This document shows positions 26,032 through 35,167 of a stretch of 53,496 nucleotides of DNA, one piece after another. Every line of letters begins with the position of its first letter. The stretch's first letter is position 1. The stretch is from the NCBI RefSeq assembly GCF_000338295.1, contig NZ_ANMO01000130.1:1-53496 (forward strand). Direction: 5' to 3'. A model generated the notes under the pieces. It was not told where the DNA came from. It saw only the letters and a program-made list of their open reading frames with translations, and made no database searches. Both the position numbers and the translations under genes were made by a program. Source of the stretch: Rhodopirellula europaea 6C. Lineage in GTDB: Bacteria; Planctomycetota; Planctomycetia; Pirellulales; Pirellulaceae.

Positions 26032-29000
26032 TCAAAGTCGGGTCAGCGTCTCGCTCAAATTCAGCAGCAGCGTTGCGACTTGCATCCATGCCGCGTGCTC
26101 GACGGGGTCCAAGGTTGCCGAACGTGGTGATTCGCCAACCGAGACGGCGGCCAGGGCGTCTTCGGGTGACTCGGCAAAGCGTTCTCGTTCGGTCTGCAAC
26201 AACGACAAAACGGCGTCACGTTCTTCGTCGTTGGGGATTCGACCAACGACGACTGTGAAAGCCTCATCGATTCGATTGGCATCCGAAACGGACTTTTCGT
26301 TTGACGCGGATTCGATCAATAAGCGTTCGGCCAAAGCGCGAGCGGCTTCGGCGAACTGGGGATCGTTCAGAGTCACCAAGGCTTGGATGGGCGTGTTCGT
26401 CGCTCCACGATCCATCGTGCAAAGTTCACGACTGGGTGCATCGAAGGCTGCCATCGCCGGATGAGGACTGGTCCGTTTCACGATGGTGTAGAGGCTGCGT
26501 CGATACAGCTTCTCACCGTGATCTTGCACAAAGACTTGTTTGGTCGCCGGCGTGCTGCCGAAGTGGCTGACTTCTTTCCAAAGTGCCGGCGGTTGATACG
26601 GCTGCAAACTTGGGCCGCCCACGCGAGGCACCAACAGATCGCTGACCGCGAGAGCTTGGTCGCGAATGAACTCGGCCGGCAAACGGAACCGCGGACCGCG
26701 TGCGAGCAAACGATTCTTGGGGTCGAGTTCGATCTGTTCCGGTGTGGCAGAAGATTGCTGACGATAGGTCGCGCTGCTGACCATTTCGCGAATCAACTGT
26801 TGTTGTTTCCAGTCGATCTCAACGAAGTGTGTCGCGAGATAGTCCAGCAATTCCGGGTGACTGGGGTACTCGCCTTGCGAACCAAAGTCCGCTGATGTGG
26901 CGACCAACCCGGTACCGAAGAACAACGACCAAATACGATTGACCGCGACGCGAGAGGTGAGTGGGTGATCGGGACTTATCAGCCAACGAGCCAAGTCCAA
27001 TCGGTCCACTTTGTCATTTTCATCGGCAAGTCCAGGTAGCACCCTGGGTGTCGTTGGAGTGACCCGATCCGTGGGCGAATCGTATTGGCCTCGGTCGAGC
27101 ACAAATGTTTCGCGAGGTTTCTTGGCCGTGTTCATCACCATGGTCGAGAAAGTTCCGGTCAACACATCACGACGTTCTTCGAGGTTGCTGATCCGGGTTC
27201 GCAACGGTTGGAGCTGATCGCTCGTTTGACGAAACTTTTCGAGGACCGTTTGTCGTGTGGTGTCGTTCCATTCGTCGGACGGAGTTTGAATGGCATCGAC
27301 TATCGAATCACTCCAGCGACTGTCGGTGTCATTGCCAGCGAACGGTTGGATTTGCCATTCGTACGGAAGTGATTTCCCCTGGCCAAAGACCAACAGCACG
27401 CTCAGATACGGTGTCGTTTGAGGATCAATCGGTTGATCGAAAGTCACTGTGAGATGTTGTTCTGATTGGCCGGTGGCAGGTTGCCACCAACGTTCATTGC
27501 TTTCGTCCCGGATTGATTCCGCTGCGTGTCCTTCAGCTTGAGTGCTCGCGGTGACTTTGTGGAATGAGAGCTGACGGTGGTAATCAACTTGGTCCGCCGG
27601 TTGTTGCGTTGCCGAGATCAACACGGTGGTGACCTTGGGGACCCCCTCGTCAAAGGGCGTGAGGACCATCGGTGGTTCAGTTGGCTCGGCTGCGTCTTCT
27701 TTGTTTGCTTCTTGTGCGGGTTTGGCTGGACCGGGTCGCGGGTGGAAGGAGACACGAAGGCCGGTGATCGGTGATCCATCGGTCAACTCATCCGCCGACA
27801 ACCGCAACGAATGACTCATCCCACTCAATCCGCCGCTGGGTTGAGCGAGCTTCACCGTGCCGTTTGCATCAAACTCCATCGCACCGCGAAGGTTCGGCGA
27901 GGAAACATCCAGCAGTTCGATCGGCACATACCGAAACTGGTCACCGCGTGATGCTTCTTCCTGACGTTGCGATTCCAACCACGCTTCCAAACCTGCCGTG
28001 GTTTCCGCCAGTTGCGCACGTAGCTGCTCCAGTTCTGATTCAAGTTGCGGCAACTCGTCAGTTTGCAGCACCGTTTTGGCCATGACGTTTGGAGCCGCAT
28101 TGCGACCCGAATTTCCGTCTAACCCGTTGTCTTGTATTTCGTTGAAAAACGCGAAGAACTGATAGTATTCACGTTGTGAGATCGGGTCGTATTTGTGGTC
28201 ATGGCATTGGGCACAACCCATCGTCAAACCCAGGAATACTTCACTGGTTGTTTTCACCCGATCCGCGACATAGTTGGTGAGGTTTTCCTCCGGGATCGTG
28301 CCGCCTTCGTGCGTGATCATGTGGTTGCGATTGAAACCCGTCGCGATCAGTTGTGACTCGGTTGGATTGGGAAGCAGATCTCCCGCGAGTTGTTCCGTCA
28401 AAAACTGATCGAATGGCATGTTGTCGTTGTAGGCCTGGATCACCCAGTCACGCCACAACCACATGTGACGACCGCCGTCGATCGAATAGCCGTTGGTGTC
28501 GGCGTAGCGAGCTTGATCGAGCCAAGGAAGGGCCATTCGTTCGCCATGATGTGGCGAGCTCAATAACCGGGTGATCGTTTCTTGATAGGCGGACTCGCCG
28601 TGCTGTTGGTAGTCGCGGACGAATGCGTTGACTTCTTCGGGCGTCGGCGGCAAACCGGTTAAGTCAAAGCTCAGTCGACGAATCAGCGTTCTCGGATCAG
28701 CTTCTGGGGAGGGTGCCAGATTGGCCTCGACCAAACGTTGAGCCACGAAAAAATCGATGTCATTGCGTGCCCAGCTCTTTTCGGATTGTTCCTCGGTAAA
28801 ATCAACCGTTGGAACTTCCGGCATCGTCGGCGAGATGAATGCCCAGTGGCCTTCATAGGCGGCACCTTCTTCGATCCAACGCTTCAGCAGCGTCTTTTGC
28901 TCCTGCGTCAAAGCGAGATGAGATTCCGGTGGCGGCATCAACATGTCCGGATCGTCACTGATGATGCGCTGCCAAGCCTCGCTGTCTTCCACGTTGCCAG

Positions 29001-29664
29001 GCACAATCGGTTGGTAACCACCAAGATCCGTCGTCGCACCTTCCAGAGTGTCGAGCCTCAAGTCAGCACGGCGTCCATGTTCGTCTGGGCCATGACAATG
29101 GAAGCAGGTTTCCGAAAGGATCGGACGAATGTCACGATTGAACTTCAGCTTGCGATCGCTGGCGGAGTCAATCTCGGGAATTGATGCCACGGTCAACGCC
29201 GGATGGTTCATCGAACCGGAGGAGTTAATGACTTTCCATGGATTCGGCGGACGTCGATTCGGTGAGCGTTCCGGATCGGGACTGTTGGCTGTTTGTGTCG
29301 TTGCTTGATCGACCTGAGTCGACGAGGTTGCAGTTTCGTCGACCATCGCCAAGCCAGAACGACCCGATGTGGGCCAGGTCTGCAACCAAATCAAATTGCC
29401 AATCACCAGCGCGCACGCGGCGACACTCCAAACAAGAAACGAGTGCATGGCGGAGGTGGATGTTGTGTCCGGCAAATTCACCAATGGTTTGGTTGAGGGT
29501 TGCCGTGAAACCAAGGCTTCATCCAGTTCGCAAAGATCGAGGTAGTGATCCAAGGCTTCCGTGTCTGACGCCAAATGCTCACGCAACTCGATGGCTTGAT
29601 CGTCTGTCAGCTCATTCGCCAAGTGGGCAGCAAGCAGTTGATCGATTGGTTCCCGGGAACTCAT
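26032..29664 (-). CDS. Anti-sigma-like N-terminus fused to PSCyt1/DUF1549/DUF1553 (PSD1) cytochrome
   Basis: A 1210-residue protein. Residues 1-65 ([21 protein letters not shown]) form an anti-sigma-like domain inside the cell, followed by a TM helix ([19 protein letters not shown], about 76-95). Outside, PSCyt1 has CFHCH (Cys187-His191) in [14 protein letters not shown]1549/PSCyt2 includes the second heme-binding CAQCH (Cys484-His488) in [14 protein letters not shown] beta-sandwich middle follows, and DUF1553 at the end ([22 protein letters not shown]). Its ATG overlaps the stop of the ECF sigma gene by 4 bp. It may pass a signal from a c-type cytochrome outside to the sigma factor inside, which is inference from the domain order. 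The DUF1501 gene follows. Confidence 0.9.
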   Translation of the reverse strand: MSSREPIDQLLAAHLANELTDDQAIELREHLASDTEALDHYLDLCELDEALVSRQPSTKPLVNLPDTTSTSAMHSFLVWSVAACALVIGNLIWLQTWPTSGRSGLAMVDETATSSTQVDQATTQTANSPDPERSPNRRPPNPWKVINSSGSMNHPALTVASIPEIDSASDRKLKFNRDIRPILSETCFHCHGPDEHGRRADLRLDTLEGATTDLGGYQPIVPGNVEDSEAWQRIISDDPDMLMPPPESHLALTQEQKTLLKRWIEEGAAYEGHWAFISPTMPEVPTVDFTEEQSEKSWARNDIDFFVAQRLVEANLAPSPEADPRTLIRRLSFDLTGLPPTPEEVNAFVRDYQQHGESAYQETITRLLSSPHHGERMALPWLDQARYADTNGYSIDGGRHMWLWRDWVIQAYNDNMPFDQFLTEQLAGDLLPNPTESQLIATGFNRNHMITHEGGTIPEENLTNYVADRVKTTSEVFLGLTMGCAQCHDHKYDPISQREYYQFFAFFNEIQDNGLDGNSGRNAAPNVMAKTVLQTDELPQLESELEQLRAQLAETTAGLEAWLESQRQEEASRGDQFRYVPIELLDVSSPNLRGAMEFDANGTVKLAQPSGGLSGMSHSLRLSADELTDGSPITGLRVSFHPRPGPAKPAQEANKEDAAEPTEPPMVLTPFDEGVPKVTTVLISATQQPADQVDYHRQLSFHKVTASTQAEGHAAESIRDESNERWWQPATGQSEQHLTVTFDQPIDPQTTPYLSVLLVFGQGKSLPYEWQIQPFAGNDTDSRWSDSIVDAIQTPSDEWNDTTRQTVLEKFRQTSDQLQPLRTRISNLEERRDVLTGTFSTMVMNTAKKPRETFVLDRGQYDSPTDRVTPTTPRVLPGLADENDKVDRLDLARWLISPDHPLTSRVAVNRIWSLFFGTGLVATSADFGSQGEYPSHPELLDYLATHFVEIDWKQQQLIREMVSSATYRQQSSATPEQIELDPKNRLLARGPRFRLPAEFIRDQALAVSDLLVPRVGGPSLQPYQPPALWKEVSHFGSTPATKQVFVQDHGEKLYRRSLYTIVKRTSPHPAMAAFDAPSRELCTMDRGATNTPIQALVTLNDPQFAEAARALAERLLIESASNEKSVSDANRIDEAFTVVVGRIPNDEERDAVLSLLQTERERFAESPEDALAAVSVGESPRSATLDPVEHAAWMQVATLLLNLSETLTRL

Positions 29665-30275
29665 TGGATTTCCGCCGTTTGGTGAGAAATGGGAGGATCG
29701 GAGAGAACGTCAGCTTCCGAGTGGTCACCGCATTGTTGAACGCAGCGGATCAAACTTTGGCGAGCCCGGTGAAGAGCTTGCCCGATCGCATTGGCTTTCC
29801 GCCCGGTCGTTTCGGCTAAGTCGTTCAGCGTCTTGCCCTCCAAGTAAAAATGCTCGACCAATTCGCGTTGATGATCGGGCAATTGTTGCAAGCAGTGATT
29901 CAGTCGTTGCCAATCGCTTTCGCGTCGATGTTGTTCCATCCGCTCACGATGACGTCGTTCGATGATCTCGTGCAGACGTTCATCAAAGAGCATCACGGAT
30001 GATGACGTGGCAAGTTTGCGGATTTGATTTCGATGATGGTTGATGGCAATTTGACTCAACCATGCAACGAAGTTGGTTCCTTCTTCAAACGCGTTTTGCT
30101 TTTCCATCGCGGTGACGTTCGCTGATTGCAGCACGTCCTGCGCAGCGTGCACCGATCCGGTGAGCCTGATCAAATAACCAAGCACAGGACGTTGGGCCTG
30201 CTGAAGCAGGTCTTCAAATGCCTTGCACGAACGAGTCAAACCGTTGGGTCTCCACCAATGAGATGTAAGGAGCAC
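29661..30275 (-). CDS. ECF-type sigma factor
   Basis: A 204-residue sigma-70 family protein. Region 2 is RPVLGYLIRLTGSVHAAQDV and NFVAWLSQIAINHHRNQIRK. Region 4 is LQQLPDHQRELVEHFYLEGKTLNDLAETTGRKANAIGQALHRARQ (one run). The pattern fits the planctomycete groups of ECF factors that sit next to PSD1 cytochromes. The only wide start is GTG at 30275; a TTG at 30240 is the next choice. Translation is coupled by a 4-bp overlap to the membrane protein downstream, whose N-terminus looks like its anti-sigma factor. The regulated genes probably include the sigma operon itself. Confidence 0.88.
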   Translation of the reverse strand: MLLTSHWWRPNGLTRSCKAFEDLLQQAQRPVLGYLIRLTGSVHAAQDVLQSANVTAMEKQNAFEEGTNFVAWLSQIAINHHRNQIRKLATSSSVMLFDERLHEIIERRHRERMEQHRRESDWQRLNHCLQQLPDHQRELVEHFYLEGKTLNDLAETTGRKANAIGQALHRARQSLIRCVQQCGDHSEADVLSDPPISHQTAEIQ

Positions 30276-30400
30276 GCTTCGTTTTACTCGGAAATTTCGA
30301 ACTTTTGTGAAATCGGTCCCACGCCCAACCGTGGTGGGGAAGCGATTATGCTGCTGCAGACGATCCCACCTTCCCTTCCTACCTCGGAGAATCCTTCACC

Positions 30401-31957
30401 ATGAAAGTGTCCCTTTCCACCCGGTTATTGCTTGCCGGAGCCGCAATCGCGAGCTGTTTAACGAGTCCGATAGGCTCAACCGCACAAGCCGAATTGATGA
30501 TGCCAGCGATCTTTGGCGATTCGATGGTTGTGCAACGAAACGAGCCCGTGCACATTTGGGGTTGGACTCAACCCGGTCAAGAAGTCAGCGTTCAACTGGG
30601 TGATCGATCAGCGAAAGGAAAAGCCAACGACGAAGGCCGATTCGACATCTCGGTTCCCTCTCTTCCCGCGGGCGGACCCTACGACCTGACTGTCAAAGCC
30701 GATGAAACAAAGACGTTCACCGATGTTTTGGTCGGCGAAGTGTGGATTTGCTCCGGACAATCCAACATGGCTTGGGCGGTGCAAAGTGCCAACGATGCCG
30801 ATCTGGAATCACTCTCAGCCGATTACCCCGAGATCCGTTTGATCTCGGTTCCACAAGTTGGCACGCAAGAACCCCAACGCGACTTCAAAGGCAAATGGAC
30901 GGCCGCCGCTCCCGATACCGTCAAGGACTTTTCCGCCGTTGGATACTTCTTCGGGCGACAACTTCATCAAACGTTGGACGTGCCCGTTGGCTTGATTGAC
31001 AACGCTTGGGGTGGATCCGCCGCGGAAGCTTGGATTCCTCGCGATGTTTTGGAAGCCGACGGCAAGTACGAATCGATGCTGTCCGGTTGGGACAAACGCA
31101 TGGCCAATTACGACTTCGACGCGATGGTCAAATCATGGGAGGAAAGGCATCGCAAGTGGGTAGCCGATGGTCGGAAGGGCAACGCACCTCGGCGACCACG
31201 TGATGAATCGGCCGGCAACCATCGTCCCGCCAACATTTACAACGGTGTGTTGCTGCCGACGATTGGCTACACGATTCGCGGTTCGATTTGGTATCAGGGC
31301 GAGTCAAACGCGGGTCGAGCTTACGAGTATCGCGATTTGTTCCCGTTGATGATTCAAACGTGGCGAGACAAGTGGGGCCAAGGCGACTTCCCGTTCTACT
31401 GGGTGCAACTGGCCGACTTTCGATCAGAAGTCGACGAGCCTACCGACAGCAGTTGGGCAGAACTTCGCGAAGCTCAAACGATGACGATGTCGCGATTGCC
31501 AAACACCGGTGAAGCCGTGATTTTGAACTTGGGCGAATCAGCTGACATTCACCCGAAGAACAAACAAGACGTGGCCAAACGATTGGCTCGATGGGCGCTT
31601 GCCAAGGACTATGGCTACGACATTCCTTATCGAAGCCCAACCTATCGTGATGTGAAGTTCGAAGACAACAAAGCGATCGTCAAGTTCGATCACGTCGGTG
31701 GTGGATTGGACACGTTTGATGTTCCCCAGCTGATTGGATTCACCATCGCTGGCGAAGACCAAAAGTTTGTTCACGCGAATGCAAAGATTGTGAACAAGGA
31801 CACCATCGAAGTGTCAGCCGAGTCGGTCTCGAATCCGGTCGCCGTGCGATATGCCTGGGCCGACAATCCAGTCTGCAACGTGCAGAGCAAAGAAGGTCTG
31901 CCAATGACTCCGTTCCGAACGGACGACTGGCCAGGCGTCACGCAACCGAAGGAATGA
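30401..31957 (+). CDS. Sialate O-acetylesterase (SGNH family)
   Basis: A 518-residue exported esterase. The signal peptide ends near TAQA (residues 1-30). The family start LMMPAIFGDSMVVQRNEPVHIWGW precedes a beta-domain, then GEVWICSGQSNMAW with the catalytic Ser121. Further blocks are PVGLIDNAWGGSAAEAWI, RGSIWYQGESNAGRAYEYRDLF and the catalytic pair Asp382-His384 in SADIHPKNKQDVAKRLARWA. It removes O-acetyl groups from sialic acids or other acetylated sugars. In planctomycetes such enzymes are common beside polysaccharide-degrading genes, so the substrate may be an acetylated marine glycan. It is divergent from the ECF sigma gene and followed by a strong terminator. Confidence 0.9.
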   Translation: MKVSLSTRLLLAGAAIASCLTSPIGSTAQAELMMPAIFGDSMVVQRNEPVHIWGWTQPGQEVSVQLGDRSAKGKANDEGRFDISVPSLPAGGPYDLTVKADETKTFTDVLVGEVWICSGQSNMAWAVQSANDADLESLSADYPEIRLISVPQVGTQEPQRDFKGKWTAAAPDTVKDFSAVGYFFGRQLHQTLDVPVGLIDNAWGGSAAEAWIPRDVLEADGKYESMLSGWDKRMANYDFDAMVKSWEERHRKWVADGRKGNAPRRPRDESAGNHRPANIYNGVLLPTIGYTIRGSIWYQGESNAGRAYEYRDLFPLMIQTWRDKWGQGDFPFYWVQLADFRSEVDEPTDSSWAELREAQTMTMSRLPNTGEAVILNLGESADIHPKNKQDVAKRLARWALAKDYGYDIPYRSPTYRDVKFEDNKAIVKFDHVGGGLDTFDVPQLIGFTIAGEDQKFVHANAKIVNKDTIEVSAESVSNPVAVRYAWADNPVCNVQSKEGLPMTPFRTDDWPGVTQPKE

Positions 31958-31987
31958 TGGAAGTCATTCATCAATGATCGATCGTCG

Positions 31988-32025
31988 ACAACCGCCCGTG
32001 CAGAATGCCCGGGCGGTTGTTTTTT
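31988..32025 (+). terminator. Rho-independent terminator of the sialate esterase gene
   Basis: ACAACCGCCCG (31988-31998) and CGGGCGGTTGT (32010-32020) form a perfect 11-bp GC-rich stem with an 11-base loop, followed directly by a run of T residues (32020-32025). It lies 31 bp after the stop of the esterase gene. Confidence 0.9.
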
Positions 32026-32381
32026 GGTGGGTCCGGCACGCTTCAGGTCAGTGCATGCCTCCGTAGAAACCCTCCGTACGGTAGTTCACCAGTGGTCAAA
32101 CAGGTGGATTTTCCCTTGTTTGTAACAGGGTTGTCCACCGCGAGGGAAATATCGAAGGCGAATCCATTAAGGGAAGATAAGGTGCCTTTAACGTTTCCTG
32201 GAGGGTCCAGGAGACACTCTGGCACTTGACAATAATTCTCATTTTTCGCCATAAACAACTCATAAATTGCTTGAAAACGCTCAACTTGCACCCTTAGGAT
32301 CTCTATACGTTTGCACGGGGGGTGGAGATATTCACCGACCGTCTTTTCGAATTCATTTCGCAAGAAAGAAACGAGAGAACG
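32026..32381. other. AT-richer leader region before the second DUF1559 gene
   Basis: No coding region is supported. It contains a stem-loop at 32103-32139: GGTGGA pairs with TCCACC, and inside it CCCTTGTT pairs with AACAGGG with one bulge. A promoter-like pair is listed separately at 32226. The base composition is lower in GC than in the neighbours. A minus-strand ORF spanning it has no family signal. Confidence 0.45.
32226..32255 (+). promoter_or_regulatory. Candidate housekeeping-type promoter for the DUF1559 operon
   Basis: A perfect -35 hexamer TTGACA (32226-32231) is followed after 18 bp by CATAAA (32250-32255), matching TATAAT at four of six positions. It points to the DUF1559 ATG at 32382. 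Planctomycete promoters are not well defined, so this is tentative. Confidence 0.4.
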
Positions 32382-33632
32382 ATGATTGGGCACAGAAAAC
32401 ATTCATTGAGAAGGGCGTTCACGCTGGTGGAGTTATTGGTGGTGATCGCCATCATTGGGGTCCTGGTCGGTTTGTTGTTGCCGGCGGTTCAGGCGGCTCG
32501 CGAAGCAGCGCGACGCATGAGTTGCAGCAACAATTTCAAGCAGCTCGGGCTGGGAATTCACAATTACCACTCTGCATTTAACCAGTTGCCACCTCATGGT
32601 GGCGGGACAGGTGCAGGACTTGAAACTCCACCGGCTTGGTGGCGTGCGAGCAACACGGCAAATCGGAAGAGTCTAAGCGTAATGGTCGCTTTGACTCCGT
32701 ATTTTGAACAGCAAGGATTGTGGGAACAAATTTCGAATCGCAGTTATGAAACTGTGACCGGTGCGGCACCACCGGCACCACTTGGCTACTGGCCCGCGAT
32801 GGGACCAAGTCCCAAAGCCTATTCGACCAATCCAGGCTACATCCCCTGGCAAACGGAGATCGCCATGTTGCGTTGTCCAAGCGACCCAGGAAGAGGTTTG
32901 CCAGGACGCGGGCGAACCAACTACGGTCCATGCTTGGGCGACTCGCCACAGATCCAAATGCAACAGCATTACAATTTGGCAACATTTCTGCCCAGCATGA
33001 ACAATGGAAATGTCGTCAGGGCAAAAGCCGCCCACCGTGGCTACTTTGCTCCTTACTCCTCTTTCAAATTTCGCGACGTGCTGGACGGTTTGTCCAACAC
33101 AATTGCTATGGGAGAGATTGTTTCCAACCTGGGTGACAGAGCGATTAACGGATCGTTGTCATGGAACGGAGGCGGAGCGGACAATGACGTGACGAACAAT
33201 CCACTGCACTGCGTGGAATCGAATGAGATCGATCCGGAACGGCCTCGTTTCTGGTGCCCCAATGGAGCAAGCCATTGCTCGCCGCCGGTATCGGTCGTCA
33301 ATGCCGAAACCAATGGCCGGGGGATGAGTTGGGCATCGGCATTTCGGTTGTCGATATCTGGAGTCTTCACGGTACGTCCCCCCAATAGTGAATTGTGCAT
33401 TGGTCACTGGGCCGACCATCCTGGCACCTTCTCTCCTAGCAGTCATCACCAAGGTGGTTGCCACATTCTGATGGGCGACGGTGCGGTGAAGTTCATCAGC
33501 GATTCAATTGAAGCCGGAAACCAAAACGCGCCCATGATCAGCTCCACCAATCAACCGGGTTCTGCCAGTCCCTACGGTGTTTGGGGAGCACTGGGTAGCA
33601 AAGCGGGCAAGGAAACTATTTCCGAATTCTGA
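32382..33632 (+). CDS. DUF1559 prepilin-like protein
   Basis: A 416-residue protein starting at the ATG at 32382, preceded by GAGAGAA as ribosome-binding site. A 12-residue basic leader (MIGHRKHSLRRA) precedes the type IV prepilin site [14 protein letters not shown], with Glu at +5 of the mature protein. Then come [34 protein letters not shown] and, at the end, HHQGGCHILMGDGAVKFISDSIEAG (in the protein each run is continuous). This is a full-length DUF1559 protein, probably exported by a type II/IV-pilus-like route. It heads a plus-strand series with a small lipoprotein, a seven-heme cytochrome and a TPR lipoprotein. This layout parallels the DUF1559-lipoprotein-kelch operon at the other end of the window. 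Confidence 0.9.
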   Translation: MIGHRKHSLRRAFTLVELLVVIAIIGVLVGLLLPAVQAAREAARRMSCSNNFKQLGLGIHNYHSAFNQLPPHGGGTGAGLETPPAWWRASNTANRKSLSVMVALTPYFEQQGLWEQISNRSYETVTGAAPPAPLGYWPAMGPSPKAYSTNPGYIPWQTEIAMLRCPSDPGRGLPGRGRTNYGPCLGDSPQIQMQQHYNLATFLPSMNNGNVVRAKAAHRGYFAPYSSFKFRDVLDGLSNTIAMGEIVSNLGDRAINGSLSWNGGGADNDVTNNPLHCVESNEIDPERPRFWCPNGASHCSPPVSVVNAETNGRGMSWASAFRLSISGVFTVRPPNSELCIGHWADHPGTFSPSSHHQGGCHILMGDGAVKFISDSIEAGNQNAPMISSTNQPGSASPYGVWGALGSKAGKETISEF

Positions 33633-33777
33633 CTTGCAAGCTGATCACATCACGCGTGTAAATCTGCACGCACATTCTTGATCGAGTCACGGTTGAACAT
33701 TGTGGCTCGATGAGTCTTTCACTGAGGTGAACAGGCTCACTCTTTGTTTCAACTTATTCTATTTTATTCAGGTACAT

Positions 33778-33963
33778 ATGATGACGAAAAACATGTTGGC
33801 TCTGTTCTTCTCTAGTTGTTTGCTAATCGGCGGAGTGGTTGGCTGTGACGACTCGGGTAGTACTGTAATTGCTCCTCCCATAGAAGAATCCACAACGGAA
33901 GTTCCCGGCGGCGAAATGAGCGAAGAGGAGTACGCCAAGGAACTCGAGAAGTCCATGCGTTGA
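33778..33963 (+). CDS. Small lipoprotein downstream of DUF1559
   Basis: A 61-residue protein from the ATG at 33778 (a second ATG follows at once). The hydrophobic LALFFSSCLLIGGVVGC ends in a lipobox with Cys as the lipid site. The short mature part ends in EMSEEEYAKELEKSMR, an amphipathic acidic helix seen in many small planctomycete proteins that follow DUF1559 genes. It lies 13 bp before the cytochrome gene. The function is unknown. Confidence 0.75.
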   Translation: MMTKNMLALFFSSCLLIGGVVGCDDSGSTVIAPPIEESTTEVPGGEMSEEEYAKELEKSMR

Positions 33964-33976
33964 TGCGACAGGGTTG

Positions 33977-35167
33977 ATGAGCATGCACATCAGTCGGCGG
34001 CGAATCGGATGGAAGGCTGGTAGCCTTTTCGCATTGGCCGTTGGCTGGGTGGTTCAATCCACAAGTGTGCCAACAACGTCGGGTGACAGCCCGAGAGAAA
34101 TCGACCAATTGAACGTGGCAGCTTTGCCCACATTTGTGGGCAAAGCCGTTTGTGCAGAGTGTCATCGCAGCAACTTTGAAATGCATCGAGCATCGGGGCA
34201 CGCTTCCACGTTTACTCTCACGAGTGAACCAGTCGTTTCGAATTTGTTCGATGGAAAGACGGTTGATGCGGGCGAGCTCCACGGCTTGTTCCACTATCGA
34301 TCCTCAGAAGAAGGGTTATTGGTGCTCCGTGCTTTGGATGAATCGGTCGATAAAATGGTACCGATGAAGTTTCCGTATGCGTTGGGGTCAGGTCGCAACG
34401 CGATTACTTTGTTTTCAATCTTACGAGAGGAAGCGAAGACATCCTCTATCATGGAACATCGTGTTTCGTGGTATCCGGGCCGAGAGGGTGAACCGTCGAA
34501 TCATCGAGTCACGGACTCACGACAAACCGGTCGCTTTGGATTGACGCCGGGGCACACGAACTCGGAACCTCTGGACGCAATAGATTGTTTCGGTGAGAGG
34601 ATTCGTGGGGAAAAAATGGATTCGTGCATCGAATGTCACACGACTTCGGGGAAGATTGTGGATCACGAATTGACGGATCTGATCCCAAATGTGGACTGCG
34701 AAAAATGCCATGGTCCAGGCAGTGAACATGTTCGCCTGGCTCGGCGAATGGACAATCCTCCCGCTTTTTCTGTTGGCCGTTCAGATTGGGACGGCGAATC
34801 TGAGATTCAACTGTGCGGGTCTTGTCATCGCCTTCCTCGGCACGTGTCTCCGAAGGAGCTGCGTGACTACTCCAGCGAGTTGTTGCGATTGCAGCCAATC
34901 GGATTGCTGCGCAGTGAATGCTATATCAAATCCGGCCGTTCATTAACTTGTTCGACTTGCCACAACCCACATCAAGACGCTCATTTGAAGTCGACAGCAG
35001 ACTACGATCAAGATTGTCGAACGTGTCACCAACCACATGTCGAGTCACAAGTGGCTTGCTCGGTTTCAACTGATGGCGGCTGCGTGAAGTGCCATATGCC
35101 ACCTATCTCGGTGGAGCAGGACATGGTGTTCCACGACCACTGGATTCGAGTTCGCGAAAATGAGTGA
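33977..35167 (+). CDS. Exported seven-heme c-type cytochrome
   Basis: A 396-residue protein with an N-terminal signal or anchor (RRRIGWKAGSLFALAVGWVV). It has seven CxxCH heme sites: CAECH (from Cys59), CIECH, CEKCH, CGSCH, CSTCH, CRTCH and CVKCH, so a heptaheme cytochrome is predicted. The spacing, one early site then six in the C-terminal half, and blocks such as CEKCHGPGSEHV and CSTCHNPHQD resemble NapC/NrfA-like and decaheme-type multiheme proteins, but no specific enzyme family is recognised. I chose the ATG at 33977 over the preceding TTG. The gene overlaps the TPR gene by 8 bp, so the two are translated together. Electron transfer at the surface is the likely role. Confidence 0.87.
   Translation: MSMHISRRRIGWKAGSLFALAVGWVVQSTSVPTTSGDSPREIDQLNVAALPTFVGKAVCAECHRSNFEMHRASGHASTFTLTSEPVVSNLFDGKTVDAGELHGLFHYRSSEEGLLVLRALDESVDKMVPMKFPYALGSGRNAITLFSILREEAKTSSIMEHRVSWYPGREGEPSNHRVTDSRQTGRFGLTPGHTNSEPLDAIDCFGERIRGEKMDSCIECHTTSGKIVDHELTDLIPNVDCEKCHGPGSEHVRLARRMDNPPAFSVGRSDWDGESEIQLCGSCHRLPRHVSPKELRDYSSELLRLQPIGLLRSECYIKSGRSLTCSTCHNPHQDAHLKSTADYDQDCRTCHQPHVESQVACSVSTDGGCVKCHMPPISVEQDMVFHDHWIRVRENE

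Noticed and set aside
32043-32402. 119-codon minus-strand ORF in the DUF1559 leader
   Set aside because: It overlaps the start of the DUF1559 gene and the candidate promoter, and shows no family pattern, though its length keeps it as a remote possibility.
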